From Clostridium sp. Marseille-Q2269 (lineage in GTDB: Bacteria > Bacillota > Clostridia > Clostridiales > Clostridiaceae), in assembly GCF_943736985.1 (NCBI RefSeq), contig NZ_CALSFS010000008.1:81383-145382 (forward strand): DNA of 64,000 nucleotides, written 5' to 3'. Made by a program: the position numbers and the translations under genes. Under the pieces are notes generated by a model. It saw only the letters and a list, made by a program, of their open reading frames with translations. It ran no database searches and was not told the DNA's origin. Below are positions 57,232-64,000 of this stretch, piece by piece (within the stretch, counting starts at the first letter, position 1; each line of letters opens with the position of its first letter).

Positions 57232-58104
57232 TTAATTCTTATTATAATTAATATTTGCTATTCTATCTTTAAAATTATCCATACCTTTTAATGAACTAAT
57301 ATAAACCCTCTTCAAAGTATACATTCCATTTTGTTTATTAGTCCATCCACCTTGAGTAGTCACTGCCATTTTATATCCAACATATTTAGCTGCTTTTATA
57401 GATTCTTCATTCCATTTGCCATAGGGATAAGCTATGTACTCCACCTTATGATTTAATATTTTTTCTAAATCATCCTTTGCTCTTTTCATAGTTTGTACTT
57501 GCTTTTCGTAGGATAAATCATCTAACTTATCGTGATTATATGTATGACTAGCTATTTGCACACCTGCATCATCCATTTCTTTAATCTGCTTTGAAGTTAT
57601 AGATCTTTTATCCTTATCTATATTGCTAGTTATAGCAAACACAGTGGCCTTTAGTCCAAATTCTTTTAATATTGGATATGCATTAGTATAGTTATCCACA
57701 TATCCGTCATCCAAGGTTATAACTATAGATTTTTCTGGAACAGGTTTATTTTTATCTAAAAAACTATATAATTCATGTAATGTTAATGTAGTATATCCAT
57801 TATCTTTTAAATACTTCATTTGCTCTCTAAACTGTTCTTTAGGAAGCCTTAATTCATTCCCTTTTTCATAGTCAATTGAATGATACATAAGTACAGGTAT
57901 AGATTTATCATTATATATAAGTGGCTCTTTATTAAATATCCTAACTTTATTAGGATCATTAACTTTGCTCTCTTGTTTTTTAGGTTGTTGTTTATTTTTA
58001 TCAACATTATTATTACTTATATTGTTTTTCTTTGCACATCCAGCTAACAACACTGTTGTAGCTATAATAAAAACAAGGAAAATCAAACTTTTCTTCTTTT
58101 TCAA
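57232..58104 (-). CDS. polysaccharide deacetylase lipoprotein
   Basis: 290 residues. The N-terminus has a signal peptide with lipobox LAGC (Cys near 23), then a NodB/CE4 domain: VLMYHSID, VITLDDGYVDN (catalytic Asp pair), SHTYNH (zinc histidines) and AYPYGKWNE. It likely de-N-acetylates peptidoglycan or a surface polysaccharide at the outer face of the membrane. The start follows GGAGGGGAAG; the first cluster of DnaA-box-like sequences lies upstream of it. Confidence 0.92.
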   Translation of the reverse strand: MKKKKSLIFLVFIIATTVLLAGCAKKNNISNNNVDKNKQQPKKQESKVNDPNKVRIFNKEPLIYNDKSIPVLMYHSIDYEKGNELRLPKEQFREQMKYLKDNGYTTLTLHELYSFLDKNKPVPEKSIVITLDDGYVDNYTNAYPILKEFGLKATVFAITSNIDKDKRSITSKQIKEMDDAGVQIASHTYNHDKLDDLSYEKQVQTMKRAKDDLEKILNHKVEYIAYPYGKWNEESIKAAKYVGYKMAVTTQGGWTNKQNGMYTLKRVYISSLKGMDNFKDRIANINYNKN

Positions 58105-58522
58105 AAACTTCCCCTCCTATACGAATATTTGGTAATTTAAATTATATCATATATACTATTAATTAATAAAGTTTAAAAACTTGTGGATATTCTCTTAATT
58201 TAAAAGTGGATATTTTTTAAAAGCATATATTAATATTATAATCTTATATATTATATATATAGTTATTAACATTATCCACAGATAGCTTGTTTATAATTTG
58301 TGTTCGCATTGTTAATTTAGTTAATATTCCTATATTTAATTGTGAATATTATCCTTTAAATAGTTTTCATGACTATATTTGTAAAACGCAAATTTTAAAA
58401 TTAATTTTTTTATTAATGTTGTCCACATATTGTGCGTAATTTGTGGACAACTTATACTATTCTGAATATAATATTATTGAATGGTAATATACAAACTAAA
58501 ATTGTTTCAATTTTCTTAACAT
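58105..58522. other. long AT-rich intergenic region with DnaA-box-like repeats (cluster 1)
   Basis: Contains TTATCCACA (58272-58280, perfect DnaA box) and TTGTCCACA (58419-58427) facing TGTGGACAA (58442-58450). The latter two form a perfect 10-bp inverted repeat with a 14-base spacer. Weaker one-mismatch relatives are TGTGGATAT near 58183 and TGTGAATAT near 58341. No protein gene is visible. Confidence 0.6.
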
Positions 58523-58550
58523 TTGTTAAATTATATGTTATCATTATAAT
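58523..58550 (+). promoter_or_regulatory. promoter of the small basic protein or RNA
   Basis: TTGTTA (58523-58528), 16 bases, TATAAT (58545-58550), plus strand. Confidence 0.55.
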
Positions 58551-58579
58551 ATAAACATGTTGCGAAAGGTCGTGTGTAT

Positions 58580-58765
58580 ATGGGTAAAAAAATAATATAT
58601 GTGAATTTTAAAAAAAAAATGATATCCAATAGTCATAAAAGACCTTTCTTATTATTTTTGCATAATTCTATACGCAATAAATTTTTATTCATTTACAATA
58701 AGCATCTTAGCAGATCAATAAAATTAATATATTATAAGAAAAATGATAATAAAAATATATCTTAG
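58580..58765 (+). CDS. small very basic hypothetical protein, or an untranslated RNA
   Basis: 61 residues from the ATG at 58580 (MGKKIIYVNFKKKMISNSHK...), rich in Lys, Asn, Ile and Phe, with no family I recognise. It lies between a plausible promoter and a strong terminator that begins right after its stop codon, so a transcript of about 230 nt is well supported. The ribosome site AAAGGT is weak, so the transcript could also be a small RNA. It precedes ispF in the same direction. Confidence 0.42.
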   Translation: MGKKIIYVNFKKKMISNSHKRPFLLFLHNSIRNKFLFIYNKHLSRSIKLIYYKKNDNKNIS

Positions 58766-58766
58766 T

Positions 58767-58791
58767 GTGCAACTTTGTTGCACTTTTTTTT
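58767..58791 (+). terminator. terminator of the small transcript upstream of ispF
   Basis: Stem GTGCAAC / GTTGCAC with loop TTT and eight T residues, a textbook intrinsic terminator. Confidence 0.92.
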
Positions 58792-58840
58792 AAAAATATA
58801 TATGATTATATTATAATATGAATTTATTGGAGGTTTTTTA

Positions 58841-59308
58841 ATGAGAATAGGATTTGGATATGATGTGCATAAATTAGTGGAGAACAGACCTTTAATAATA
58901 GGTGGTGTTACTGTTCCTCATAACAGAGGTTTACTTGGCCATTCCGATGCAGATGTATTAGTACATGCAATCATGGATGCCTTATTAGGTGCTGCCGCAT
59001 TAGGGGACATAGGAAAGCATTTTCCTGATTCAGATAAAAAATTTAAAGATATATCAAGCATGTTGCTTTTATCAAAAGTTAAAGATTTGATAGAACAGGA
59101 AGGCTATAAAATTATAAATATAGATTGCACTATAATAGCTCAAAGGCCTAAGATGGCTTCTTACATAGATACCATGAAACAAAATATCTGTAAATGTCTA
59201 GAATTAAATGATAATATGTTAAATATAAAAGCTACAACAGAAGAAGGATTAGGTTTTACAGGCAACGAACAAGGAATTTCTGCTAACGCCATTTGTCTTT
59301 TAGATTAA
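58841..59308 (+). CDS. ispF: 2-C-methyl-D-erythritol 2,4-cyclodiphosphate synthase
   Basis: Cyclises CDP-ME 2-phosphate to MEcPP in the MEP pathway, the step after IspE. 155 residues, normal length; [12 protein letters not shown] has the zinc-binding DxH, and [19 protein letters not shown] and [11 protein letters not shown] are also conserved. The ATG follows TTGGAGGTTTTTTA. Monocistronic; its ispE partner is 57 kb away. Confidence 0.97.
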   Translation: MRIGFGYDVHKLVENRPLIIGGVTVPHNRGLLGHSDADVLVHAIMDALLGAAALGDIGKHFPDSDKKFKDISSMLLLSKVKDLIEQEGYKIINIDCTIIAQRPKMASYIDTMKQNICKCLELNDNMLNIKATTEEGLGFTGNEQGISANAICLLD

Positions 59309-59344
59309 TACTACAAATTTAAAATTATATATTATTAAAGCATA

Positions 59345-59374
59345 AGAGTTCACTTAAGAATATAAGTGAACTCT
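59345..59374. terminator. bidirectional hairpin between ispF and arcA
   Basis: Stem AGAGTTCACTT / AAGTGAACTCT with an eight-base loop between the convergent genes; tails are AT-rich without a strong T-run. Confidence 0.75.
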
Positions 59375-59392
59375 ATAATTTAAAATACTATT

Positions 59393-60604
59393 CTATTTAA
59401 GATCTTCTCTAAATAAAGGCATAGACATACATCTTGGGCCGCCTCTTCCTCTAGATAATTCAGATGATGGCATAGTTAGAACTTTTACATTATTCTTATC
59501 TAATATTTCATTAGTCACATAATTTCTTTCATAAGTTATAACTTTTCCTGCTGAAATAGCCAAAGTATTTGAACCATCATTCCATTGCTCTCTAGCAGAT
59601 ATAATTTTATCTCCCCCACCACAACGAATAACTGTTATATCTCTCTTTAAATATTTAGATAAAATACCTTCTAAGCTATCTATTTCTTCTTTAACTTCAA
59701 GTTCCTTAGTTTTTTCATTATAAGTTATAGCATTTACTCTAAGAGTTCCTTCTATTTCTGGATGAACTGTAAATTTATCATGGTCTAACATGGTAAATAC
59801 TGTATCTAAGTGCATAAATGCCCTTGTCTTAGGTATATCAAACATTAATATAACCTTGAAGCTTTCCTCTGCTTCAAATATATTTCTAGCTACCTTTAAA
59901 ACTGCTTCACTATCTGTCCTTTGACTATGTCCTATAGCTAAAACATCATTAGATAAAACTAGTTCATCTCCACCTTCTATGCAATGTTCTCCTATTCTAT
60001 CATACCATAATGGTATATTTGAATCTTTAAATTGTGGGTGATATTTAAAGATATATTTTGCAAACATAGTTTCTCTTCTTCTTGTTTTAGTTCGCATTGC
60101 ATTGATTGTTATTCCTTTACCTATTGTTGCAAAAGGGTCTCTTGTAAAGTATAGATTAGGCATAGGATACATTAAGAAAGGATATTCTTCTTTAGATTCA
60201 TCTAATCCTAATTCTTTTTTTCTTATACCGCCCATAATTTTACAAACTAACTCTTTTTCTTTCATTGATCCTAAATAAGTCTTTATTTTTTCTACATATA
60301 TTTTATCTACAGTTTCACTTTCTTTTATTGCTTCATCTACAAATTTTTCTCTAATTTGCTTATTCTCTATGGCTTCTGCTGCTAAATCCTCTAAATATAG
60401 CACTTCCACGCCATTATTCCTTAATATATTAGCAAAAGCATCATGCTCTTCTTGTGCTACTTTTAAATAAGGTATATCATCAAATAATAACGTTTCCATA
60501 TAGGATGGAATTAAGTTTTCTATTTCTTCTCCTGGTCTGTGAAGTAAAACCGTTTTTAGATCTCCTATTTCTGAATACACATGAATATTTCTTTTTGTAT
60601 TCAT
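59393..60604 (-). CDS. arcA: arginine deiminase
   Basis: Hydrolyses arginine to citrulline and ammonia, the first step of the energy-yielding ADI pathway. The 403 residues hold [21 protein letters not shown], and the C-terminal [11 protein letters not shown] with catalytic Cys (about 392). Clostridia of this group ferment arginine. No arcB or arcC follows, so ornithine transcarbamylase and carbamate kinase must lie elsewhere. The ATG follows AAGGGGCAC. A promoter and a palindromic operator-like site are upstream. Confidence 0.96.
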   Translation of the reverse strand: MNTKRNIHVYSEIGDLKTVLLHRPGEEIENLIPSYMETLLFDDIPYLKVAQEEHDAFANILRNNGVEVLYLEDLAAEAIENKQIREKFVDEAIKESETVDKIYVEKIKTYLGSMKEKELVCKIMGGIRKKELGLDESKEEYPFLMYPMPNLYFTRDPFATIGKGITINAMRTKTRRRETMFAKYIFKYHPQFKDSNIPLWYDRIGEHCIEGGDELVLSNDVLAIGHSQRTDSEAVLKVARNIFEAEESFKVILMFDIPKTRAFMHLDTVFTMLDHDKFTVHPEIEGTLRVNAITYNEKTKELEVKEEIDSLEGILSKYLKRDITVIRCGGGDKIISAREQWNDGSNTLAISAGKVITYERNYVTNEILDKNNVKVLTMPSSELSRGRGGPRCMSMPLFREDLK

Positions 60605-60674
60605 AGCCTTGTGCCCCTTTCAAGTTGATATTTATATTAATATTTTTTATTATTTTTTGCTAATTCCTAAGTAC

Positions 60675-60703
60675 ATGTTAATAATTATTTATTAAACTGT
60701 CAA
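60675..60703 (-). promoter_or_regulatory. arcA sigma-A-like promoter
   Basis: Minus strand TTGACA (60703-60698), 17 bases, TAACAT (60680-60675), giving a leader of about 60 nt. Confidence 0.5.
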
Positions 60704-60724
60704 TATTATGAATATTCTCTATTA

Positions 60725-60748
60725 ATGCATAAATGATAAATTATGCAT
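60725..60748. promoter_or_regulatory. palindrome upstream of arcA, ArgR-like
   Basis: Perfect 8-bp arms ATGCATAA / TTATGCAT separated by eight bases, about 22 bp upstream of the minus 35 box. A second half-site, GAATATTCAT on the minus strand, lies between it and the promoter. The shape and position fit an ArgR-type activator site; not proven. Confidence 0.42.
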
Positions 60749-60851
60749 CTTATATCAAATTAGATTTTCCCCTTATATATAATATTTATGAATTTATTCT
60801 GCTTTAAATTTATAAACATATAATTATATAGGTTTTTTTTACATATTTTTT

Positions 60852-60892
60852 AAAAAGCGTATATTTATAATATTTATAAATATACGCTTTTT
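60852..60892. repeat. perfect hairpin in the arcA upstream region
   Basis: Inverted repeat AAAAAGCGTATATTTATAA with its complement, flanked by T and A runs. It lies between arcA and the DUF1836 gene, which both read leftwards, and resembles an orphan terminator. Confidence 0.6.
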
Positions 60893-60955
60893 ATGTATAA
60901 AGGAATAAAAAATTTTTTTTATGAATTAATATACTGATATAATGCTGATAAAAAT

Positions 60956-61008
60956 AAATCACTTAAAAAGCTACTATTAAACATCAATAATAGCTTTTTA
61001 AGTGATTT
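60956..61008 (-). terminator. terminator of the DUF1836 gene
   Basis: A 22-bp nearly perfect stem with outer arms AAATCACTTAAAAAGCTA, followed by TATTTTTATC on the minus strand. Confidence 0.88.
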
Positions 61009-61027
61009 ATAATAATTTAAAACTTAT

Positions 61028-61654
61028 CTATTCTTCATAATCTGATTTGTCATGTTTAATTTTATTTGTATAATCTGATACTATGTTTTTAACTAATTTT
61101 TTTATAGCACTAGCTTGACATATTAAAGTCATTACTATTAGAAATATAGTTATTCTATTCTCTTCATCGCTATCTAATTCTAATTTTTTTATTATATCTT
61201 TTAATTTCTCTTCATCAAAATGTTGCCTAGCTACAAAATCTTTAAAGCTATCCTTTTGTATATCAGAAAATATTTTATATGCATTTTCCCAAGATATTAT
61301 ATCATCACTTCTATCATTTATTTCATTAAAAGCCAATGTAAATACATTTTTTATTTCCTCTGTAGTAAGTAACGGCCTCATATAACTTAATAAAACTAGT
61401 TGAACTAAATGAAGTTTAGTATATCCTCTTTTCTTACCGTCATGAGGCTTTGATATTACTTCATTTTTAATATAATTTTGAACTATATTATTGGTGTAAT
61501 CTTCCTCTTCAAATTTATCATTTAAATAATCAATTACTTGTGATAAAAATAGATCATATTTAGGAAAATCTTCATAATCTACTATTGTATTATTAGATAT
61601 TTCTTTTGCAAGATTGTTTATGTATTCTATTTTTTCTAAATTGTTATCTTCCAC
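61028..61654 (-). CDS. DUF1836 domain protein
   Basis: 208 residues. The segment from about 16 to 150 (SNNTIVDYEDFPKYDLFLSQV, KKRGYTKLHLVQLVLLSYMRPLLTTEEI) is typical of DUF1836, found across Firmicutes near sporulation and germination genes, with features of a MerR-like DNA-binding helix. A hydrophobic stretch near 178-196 may be a membrane or buried helix. Function unknown. The ATG follows TGGAGGTCTATAAAGGTGG. The second DnaA-box cluster is about 90 bp upstream. Confidence 0.8.
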   Translation of the reverse strand: MEDNNLEKIEYINNLAKEISNNTIVDYEDFPKYDLFLSQVIDYLNDKFEEEDYTNNIVQNYIKNEVISKPHDGKKRGYTKLHLVQLVLLSYMRPLLTTEEIKNVFTLAFNEINDRSDDIISWENAYKIFSDIQKDSFKDFVARQHFDEEKLKDIIKKLELDSDEENRITIFLIVMTLICQASAIKKLVKNIVSDYTNKIKHDKSDYEE

Positions 61655-62281
61655 CTTTATAGACCTCCAAACATACTTAAGTTTACCCTAAAACATATTA
61701 AATTAAACTATAAAATTGAATATTATTGGTATAAATATGCATGTTATCCACATTTTATTAATAGTTGTCCACATATTTCTGTGGATAATTTAACTGTTTT
61801 AATCTATGTAATTTATTATAAAACTCTTTTGCCATTTCTCTTTATATATAAATTCATTATTTTATAATATACTATTCCCTATTCATTGGTTTTTTATATA
61901 TTATAAATTATATATACCAACAGACAACTTCATTTTCACTTACCCCTTATATTTTATTATACCATAATTATATTAAAATAATTATAATTAATTTAATATA
62001 TTTATCAATGATATTAAACAAAAATTTACATTTAATATTTAATTTGTTAAAATTATTGTTGTATTATTATATTATATTGTAATTATAATATATAAAATTA
62101 CTTTTTATAATAAATTATTTTTCAATTCGACACTCTTCTTTATTTATACATATAATACCTATTTTATTTTATTTTATTAAATCTTATTATTATCTTATGA
62201 TTATTTTATATTTTTTCTTAAATTTCCTTGTACCCATTGATATACATAGGTTATAAGCTATTTTTGCCAATATTTGTTCTA
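61655..62281. other. long AT-rich intergenic region with DnaA-box-like repeats (cluster 2)
   Basis: Three boxes in 45 bp: TTATCCACA (61744-61752), TTGTCCACA (61765-61773) and TGTGGATAA (61780-61788, reverse orientation). The following 400 bp are extremely AT-rich with no gene or further structure that I can name. Confidence 0.6.
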
Positions 62282-62310
62282 TTGACTTTTCCCTTTAATG
62301 GTAGTATATT
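62282..62310 (+). promoter_or_regulatory. distal promoter of the AbrB-family gene
   Basis: TTGACT (62282-62287), 17 bases, TATATT (62305-62310). Confidence 0.62.
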
Positions 62311-62361
62311 AACTATTAGATGGAAATACATAATTAATTTGTAAATCAAATATAAAATATG

Positions 62362-62390
62362 TTGACTTTTAATGTCATATTTGCTATTAT
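62362..62390 (+). promoter_or_regulatory. proximal promoter of the AbrB-family gene
   Basis: TTGACT (62362-62367), 17 bases, TATTAT (62385-62390), 80 bp below the first; both begin TTGACTTTT. Confidence 0.65.
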
Positions 62391-62438
62391 TTAATTAAAC
62401 TATTGTCGAAAATTGATATTATTCGAGGAGGAAAATAT

Positions 62439-62684
62439 ATGAAATCAACAGGTGTTGTTAGAAGAGTAGATGAATTAGGAAGAATTGTTATTCCTATAGA
62501 ATTAAGAAGGACATTAGATATTGCCGAAAAAGATGCTTTAGAAATATATGTAGATGGTGAACAAATAATATTAAAGAAATATGAACCAGCATGTATATTC
62601 TGTGGAGATGCTAGAGACGTTCTAAACTATAAAGGTAAAAATATTTGTAAACACTGTCTTAACGAAATAAAAGACAACAAATAA
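62439..62684 (+). CDS. abrB: AbrB-family transition-state regulator
   Basis: 81 residues with the AbrB swapped-hairpin DNA-binding domain at 1-50 (MKSTGVVRRVDELGRIVIPI, ELRRTLDI) and a C-terminal C-x2-C ... C-x2-C module (CIFCG, CKHC) like SpoVT-like/AbrB members. It represses transition-phase genes, including sporulation and toxin-related ones in Firmicutes. The ATG at 62439 follows GAGGAGGAAAATAT; the frame is open to 62403. Two tandem promoters upstream suggest layered control. Confidence 0.9.
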   Translation: MKSTGVVRRVDELGRIVIPIELRRTLDIAEKDALEIYVDGEQIILKKYEPACIFCGDARDVLNYKGKNICKHCLNEIKDNK

Positions 62685-62687
62685 TTT

Positions 62688-62717
62688 AAAAGCCTCAATT
62701 TGAGGCTTTTATTTTTT
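62688..62717 (+). terminator. terminator of the AbrB-family gene
   Basis: Stem AAAAGCCTCAA / TTGAGGCTTTT, then ATTTTTTT. Confidence 0.92.
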
Positions 62718-62729
62718 TACAATATAATT

Positions 62730-62759
62730 AAAAGTGGAAACCATATAGTCTCCACTTTT
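62730..62759 (-). terminator. terminator of the NlpC/P60 gene
   Basis: Stem AAAAGTGGA(G) / (C)TCCACTTTT with a loop of about 10 bases; serves the minus-strand hydrolase. Confidence 0.85.
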
Positions 62760-62782
62760 GTTTTATATAAAATTTTATTTAA

Positions 62783-63820
62783 TTATCTTATTCTCACACC
62801 TGCATAAAATTTCCATATTGGCGAAATTTTTACTACATCTCCTGTTTGAGGAGCATGTATTATTTGTCCTCCACCTATATATATACCTACATGTCCTGCA
62901 TGTGGGAATACTAAATCACCAGGTTGTAATTGATCTTGTGAAACTCTTTCTCCAGCTCCAATTTGTCCATAAGTATCCCTAGGTAAATCTTTACCTGCTG
63001 CATTTCTATATACATATTGTACAAATCCTGAACAGTCAAATCCACTTGGTGAAGTTCCTCCCCAAACATATGGAACTCCTTGGAATTGCATAGCATATCC
63101 TACTACATCTCCATGAACTGCTGGTGCCACTGGTCTACTAGAGCTAGCTGGTGCTTCTATAGAAACACTACTTCCTCCTCTTGATTGAGATAAAGATTGT
63201 TGTGCTGCTTGTCTTTGTGTTGCTTCAGCTTCCGCTCTTCTTTGTTGCTCTTTTAAATTATTAAGTACTACTTGTTGTCTATCTTTTTCTGCTTGTATAC
63301 TACCTAACTTTGTTTGATTTTCTTCTTTAAGTTGTACTATTTCTTCACTTTTCTTATCTAAGGCAACTTTTTTTTCTTTAATCTCTTCTTTCTTAGTCTT
63401 TAATTCTTTTATAACTCCTTGATCAAATCCCATAACTTTTTTAACTGTGTCTATTCTAGTTATTAAGTCACTTAATCCTTTTGATTCTAATAGCATATCC
63501 GCATAACTATCAAAACCACTTATGTACATAGCTCTTACTCTTTTATTAAATAAATCTTCACGGGATTCTATTTGTTTTTGTGCCTTCTCTATATCTTTCC
63601 CTAGTTTAGTTATTTCCTTTTTATTATTTTCTATATCCTTGTCGTTATTTTGTATTTTATATATTAAGCTTTGTATACTATTGTCCATAGTCTGTATCTT
63701 TTCTTCAAGCTCTACTGTCTTATCGGGTGCTTGTCCATTAGATGGTGCTGCCACAACTTTTGCATTAACAGATATAGATAATGCTAAGGCTATTACTGCA
63801 GCTAAAATTTTTTTATTCAC
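62783..63820 (-). CDS. secreted NlpC/P60 peptidoglycan hydrolase
   Basis: 345 residues: signal peptide (about 1-25, cleavage near VNAKVVAAP), a long coiled coil (about 35-200) like CwlO/PcsB regulators, a Ser/Ala linker, then an NlpC/P60 domain with catalytic Cys263 (FDCSGF), His310 (HAGHVG) and His322 (IIHAP). DL-endopeptidase cutting peptide stems; the coiled coil suggests FtsEX-type control. It starts at a GTG (63820) after GGGAGGAAGATA. A TTGAGT-18-TATAAT promoter lies near 63867-63896. Confidence 0.93.
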   Translation of the reverse strand: MNKKILAAVIALALSISVNAKVVAAPSNGQAPDKTVELEEKIQTMDNSIQSLIYKIQNNDKDIENNKKEITKLGKDIEKAQKQIESREDLFNKRVRAMYISGFDSYADMLLESKGLSDLITRIDTVKKVMGFDQGVIKELKTKKEEIKEKKVALDKKSEEIVQLKEENQTKLGSIQAEKDRQQVVLNNLKEQQRRAEAEATQRQAAQQSLSQSRGGSSVSIEAPASSSRPVAPAVHGDVVGYAMQFQGVPYVWGGTSPSGFDCSGFVQYVYRNAAGKDLPRDTYGQIGAGERVSQDQLQPGDLVFPHAGHVGIYIGGGQIIHAPQTGDVVKISPIWKFYAGVRIR

Positions 63821-63866
63821 TCTCTATCTTCCTCCCATTCCCCTTTTATAATTTTGACATAAACAC

Positions 63867-63896
63867 ATTATATCATCATTTCACTGACAAACTCAA
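63867..63896 (-). promoter_or_regulatory. promoter of the NlpC/P60 gene
   Basis: Minus strand TTGAGT (63896-63891), 18 bases, TATAAT (63872-63867). The sequence beyond, to the window end, has no visible gene; no clear c-di-AMP riboswitch core is seen before this gene. Confidence 0.6.
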
Positions 63897-64000
63897 CTTT
63901 AAGTAGAATTTTTTTTAAAATTCTTAATTTAATCTGTACTTTATTAAATTTTTATTAAAAATAATACCCATTTATTTATATATCTACATATTAGTTATAT

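Noticed and set aside
61789-62281. Chromosomal replication origin
   Set aside because: Boxes and AT-richness are suggestive, but dnaA, dnaN, rpmH and similar origin genes are absent; treated as a DnaA-box cluster only.

Overview
The window is chromosomal DNA from a very AT-rich, spore-forming, anaerobic Firmicute. Gene content (SipL, CotS-family proteins, SpmA/B, YabG, class III NrdD/NrdG, cyanophycin genes, T-box leaders, GGAGG ribosome sites) fits Clostridium, probably near the C. botulinum group I / C. sporogenes cluster. That placement is my judgement from gene order and protein character; no search was run. I see no tRNA, rRNA, insertion sequence, prophage or CRISPR array.

Layout. 1-0.5 kb: the start of a GerA-type germinant receptor gene and a small membrane protein. 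0.65-8.3 kb, all minus strand: yabG, veg, sipL, cphB, cphA, ispE, a sporulation and isoprenoid block that includes a complete cyanophycin synthesis/degradation pair. 8.4-16.5 kb: a spore-coat island with three CotS-family kinase-fold proteins, a degenerate fourth copy, a lysine-rich coiled-coil protein, two CotSA-like glycosyltransferases and a lone solute-binding protein. 16.7-22.5 kb: a radical SAM enzyme, the nickel-pincer cofactor genes larC-larE-larB, and a mannose-1-phosphate guanylyltransferase. 22.6-27.9 kb: a 1354-residue superfamily 1 helicase with a nuclease-like C-terminus, then a CcpA-type regulator. 28.0-39.0 kb: T-box-controlled ileS, an MBL-fold hydrolase, nrdD-nrdG, an MgtC-like protein, a diguanylate cyclase, a ferredoxin and an Mrp ATPase. 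39.1-45.2 kb: a MacAB-like efflux operon and three envelope or unknown proteins. 45.2-52.5 kb: rsmA, rnmV, yabE, tatD, a DUF445 protein and T-box-controlled metG. 52.9-57.0 kb: MarR regulator, family 4 uracil-DNA glycosylase, MATE transporter, spmA-spmB and a zinc-ribbon protein. 57.2-64.0 kb: a polysaccharide deacetylase lipoprotein, ispF, arcA, a DUF1836 protein, an AbrB-family regulator and an NlpC/P60 hydrolase, with two unusually long intergenic regions that carry clusters of DnaA-box-like sequences.

How it fits together. In Bacillus subtilis metS-yabD-yabE-rnmV-ksgA-yabG-veg-sspF-ispE is one run. Here the two halves are separated by about 37 kb (rsmA stop near 45.2 kb, yabG start near 8.3 kb), and sipL-cphB-cphA sits where sspF would be. 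Much of the window serves sporulation (coat attachment, coat protein processing, coat glycosylation/phosphorylation, spore core maturation, germination) and growth-linked translation control (two T-boxes, tRNA synthetases, rRNA maturation).

The most interesting leads are the coat island with its pseudokinase, the two DnaA-box clusters, the helicase-nuclease, a hairpin placed between a Shine-Dalgarno and its start codon at 43.75 kb, and the LarCEB set without LarA.
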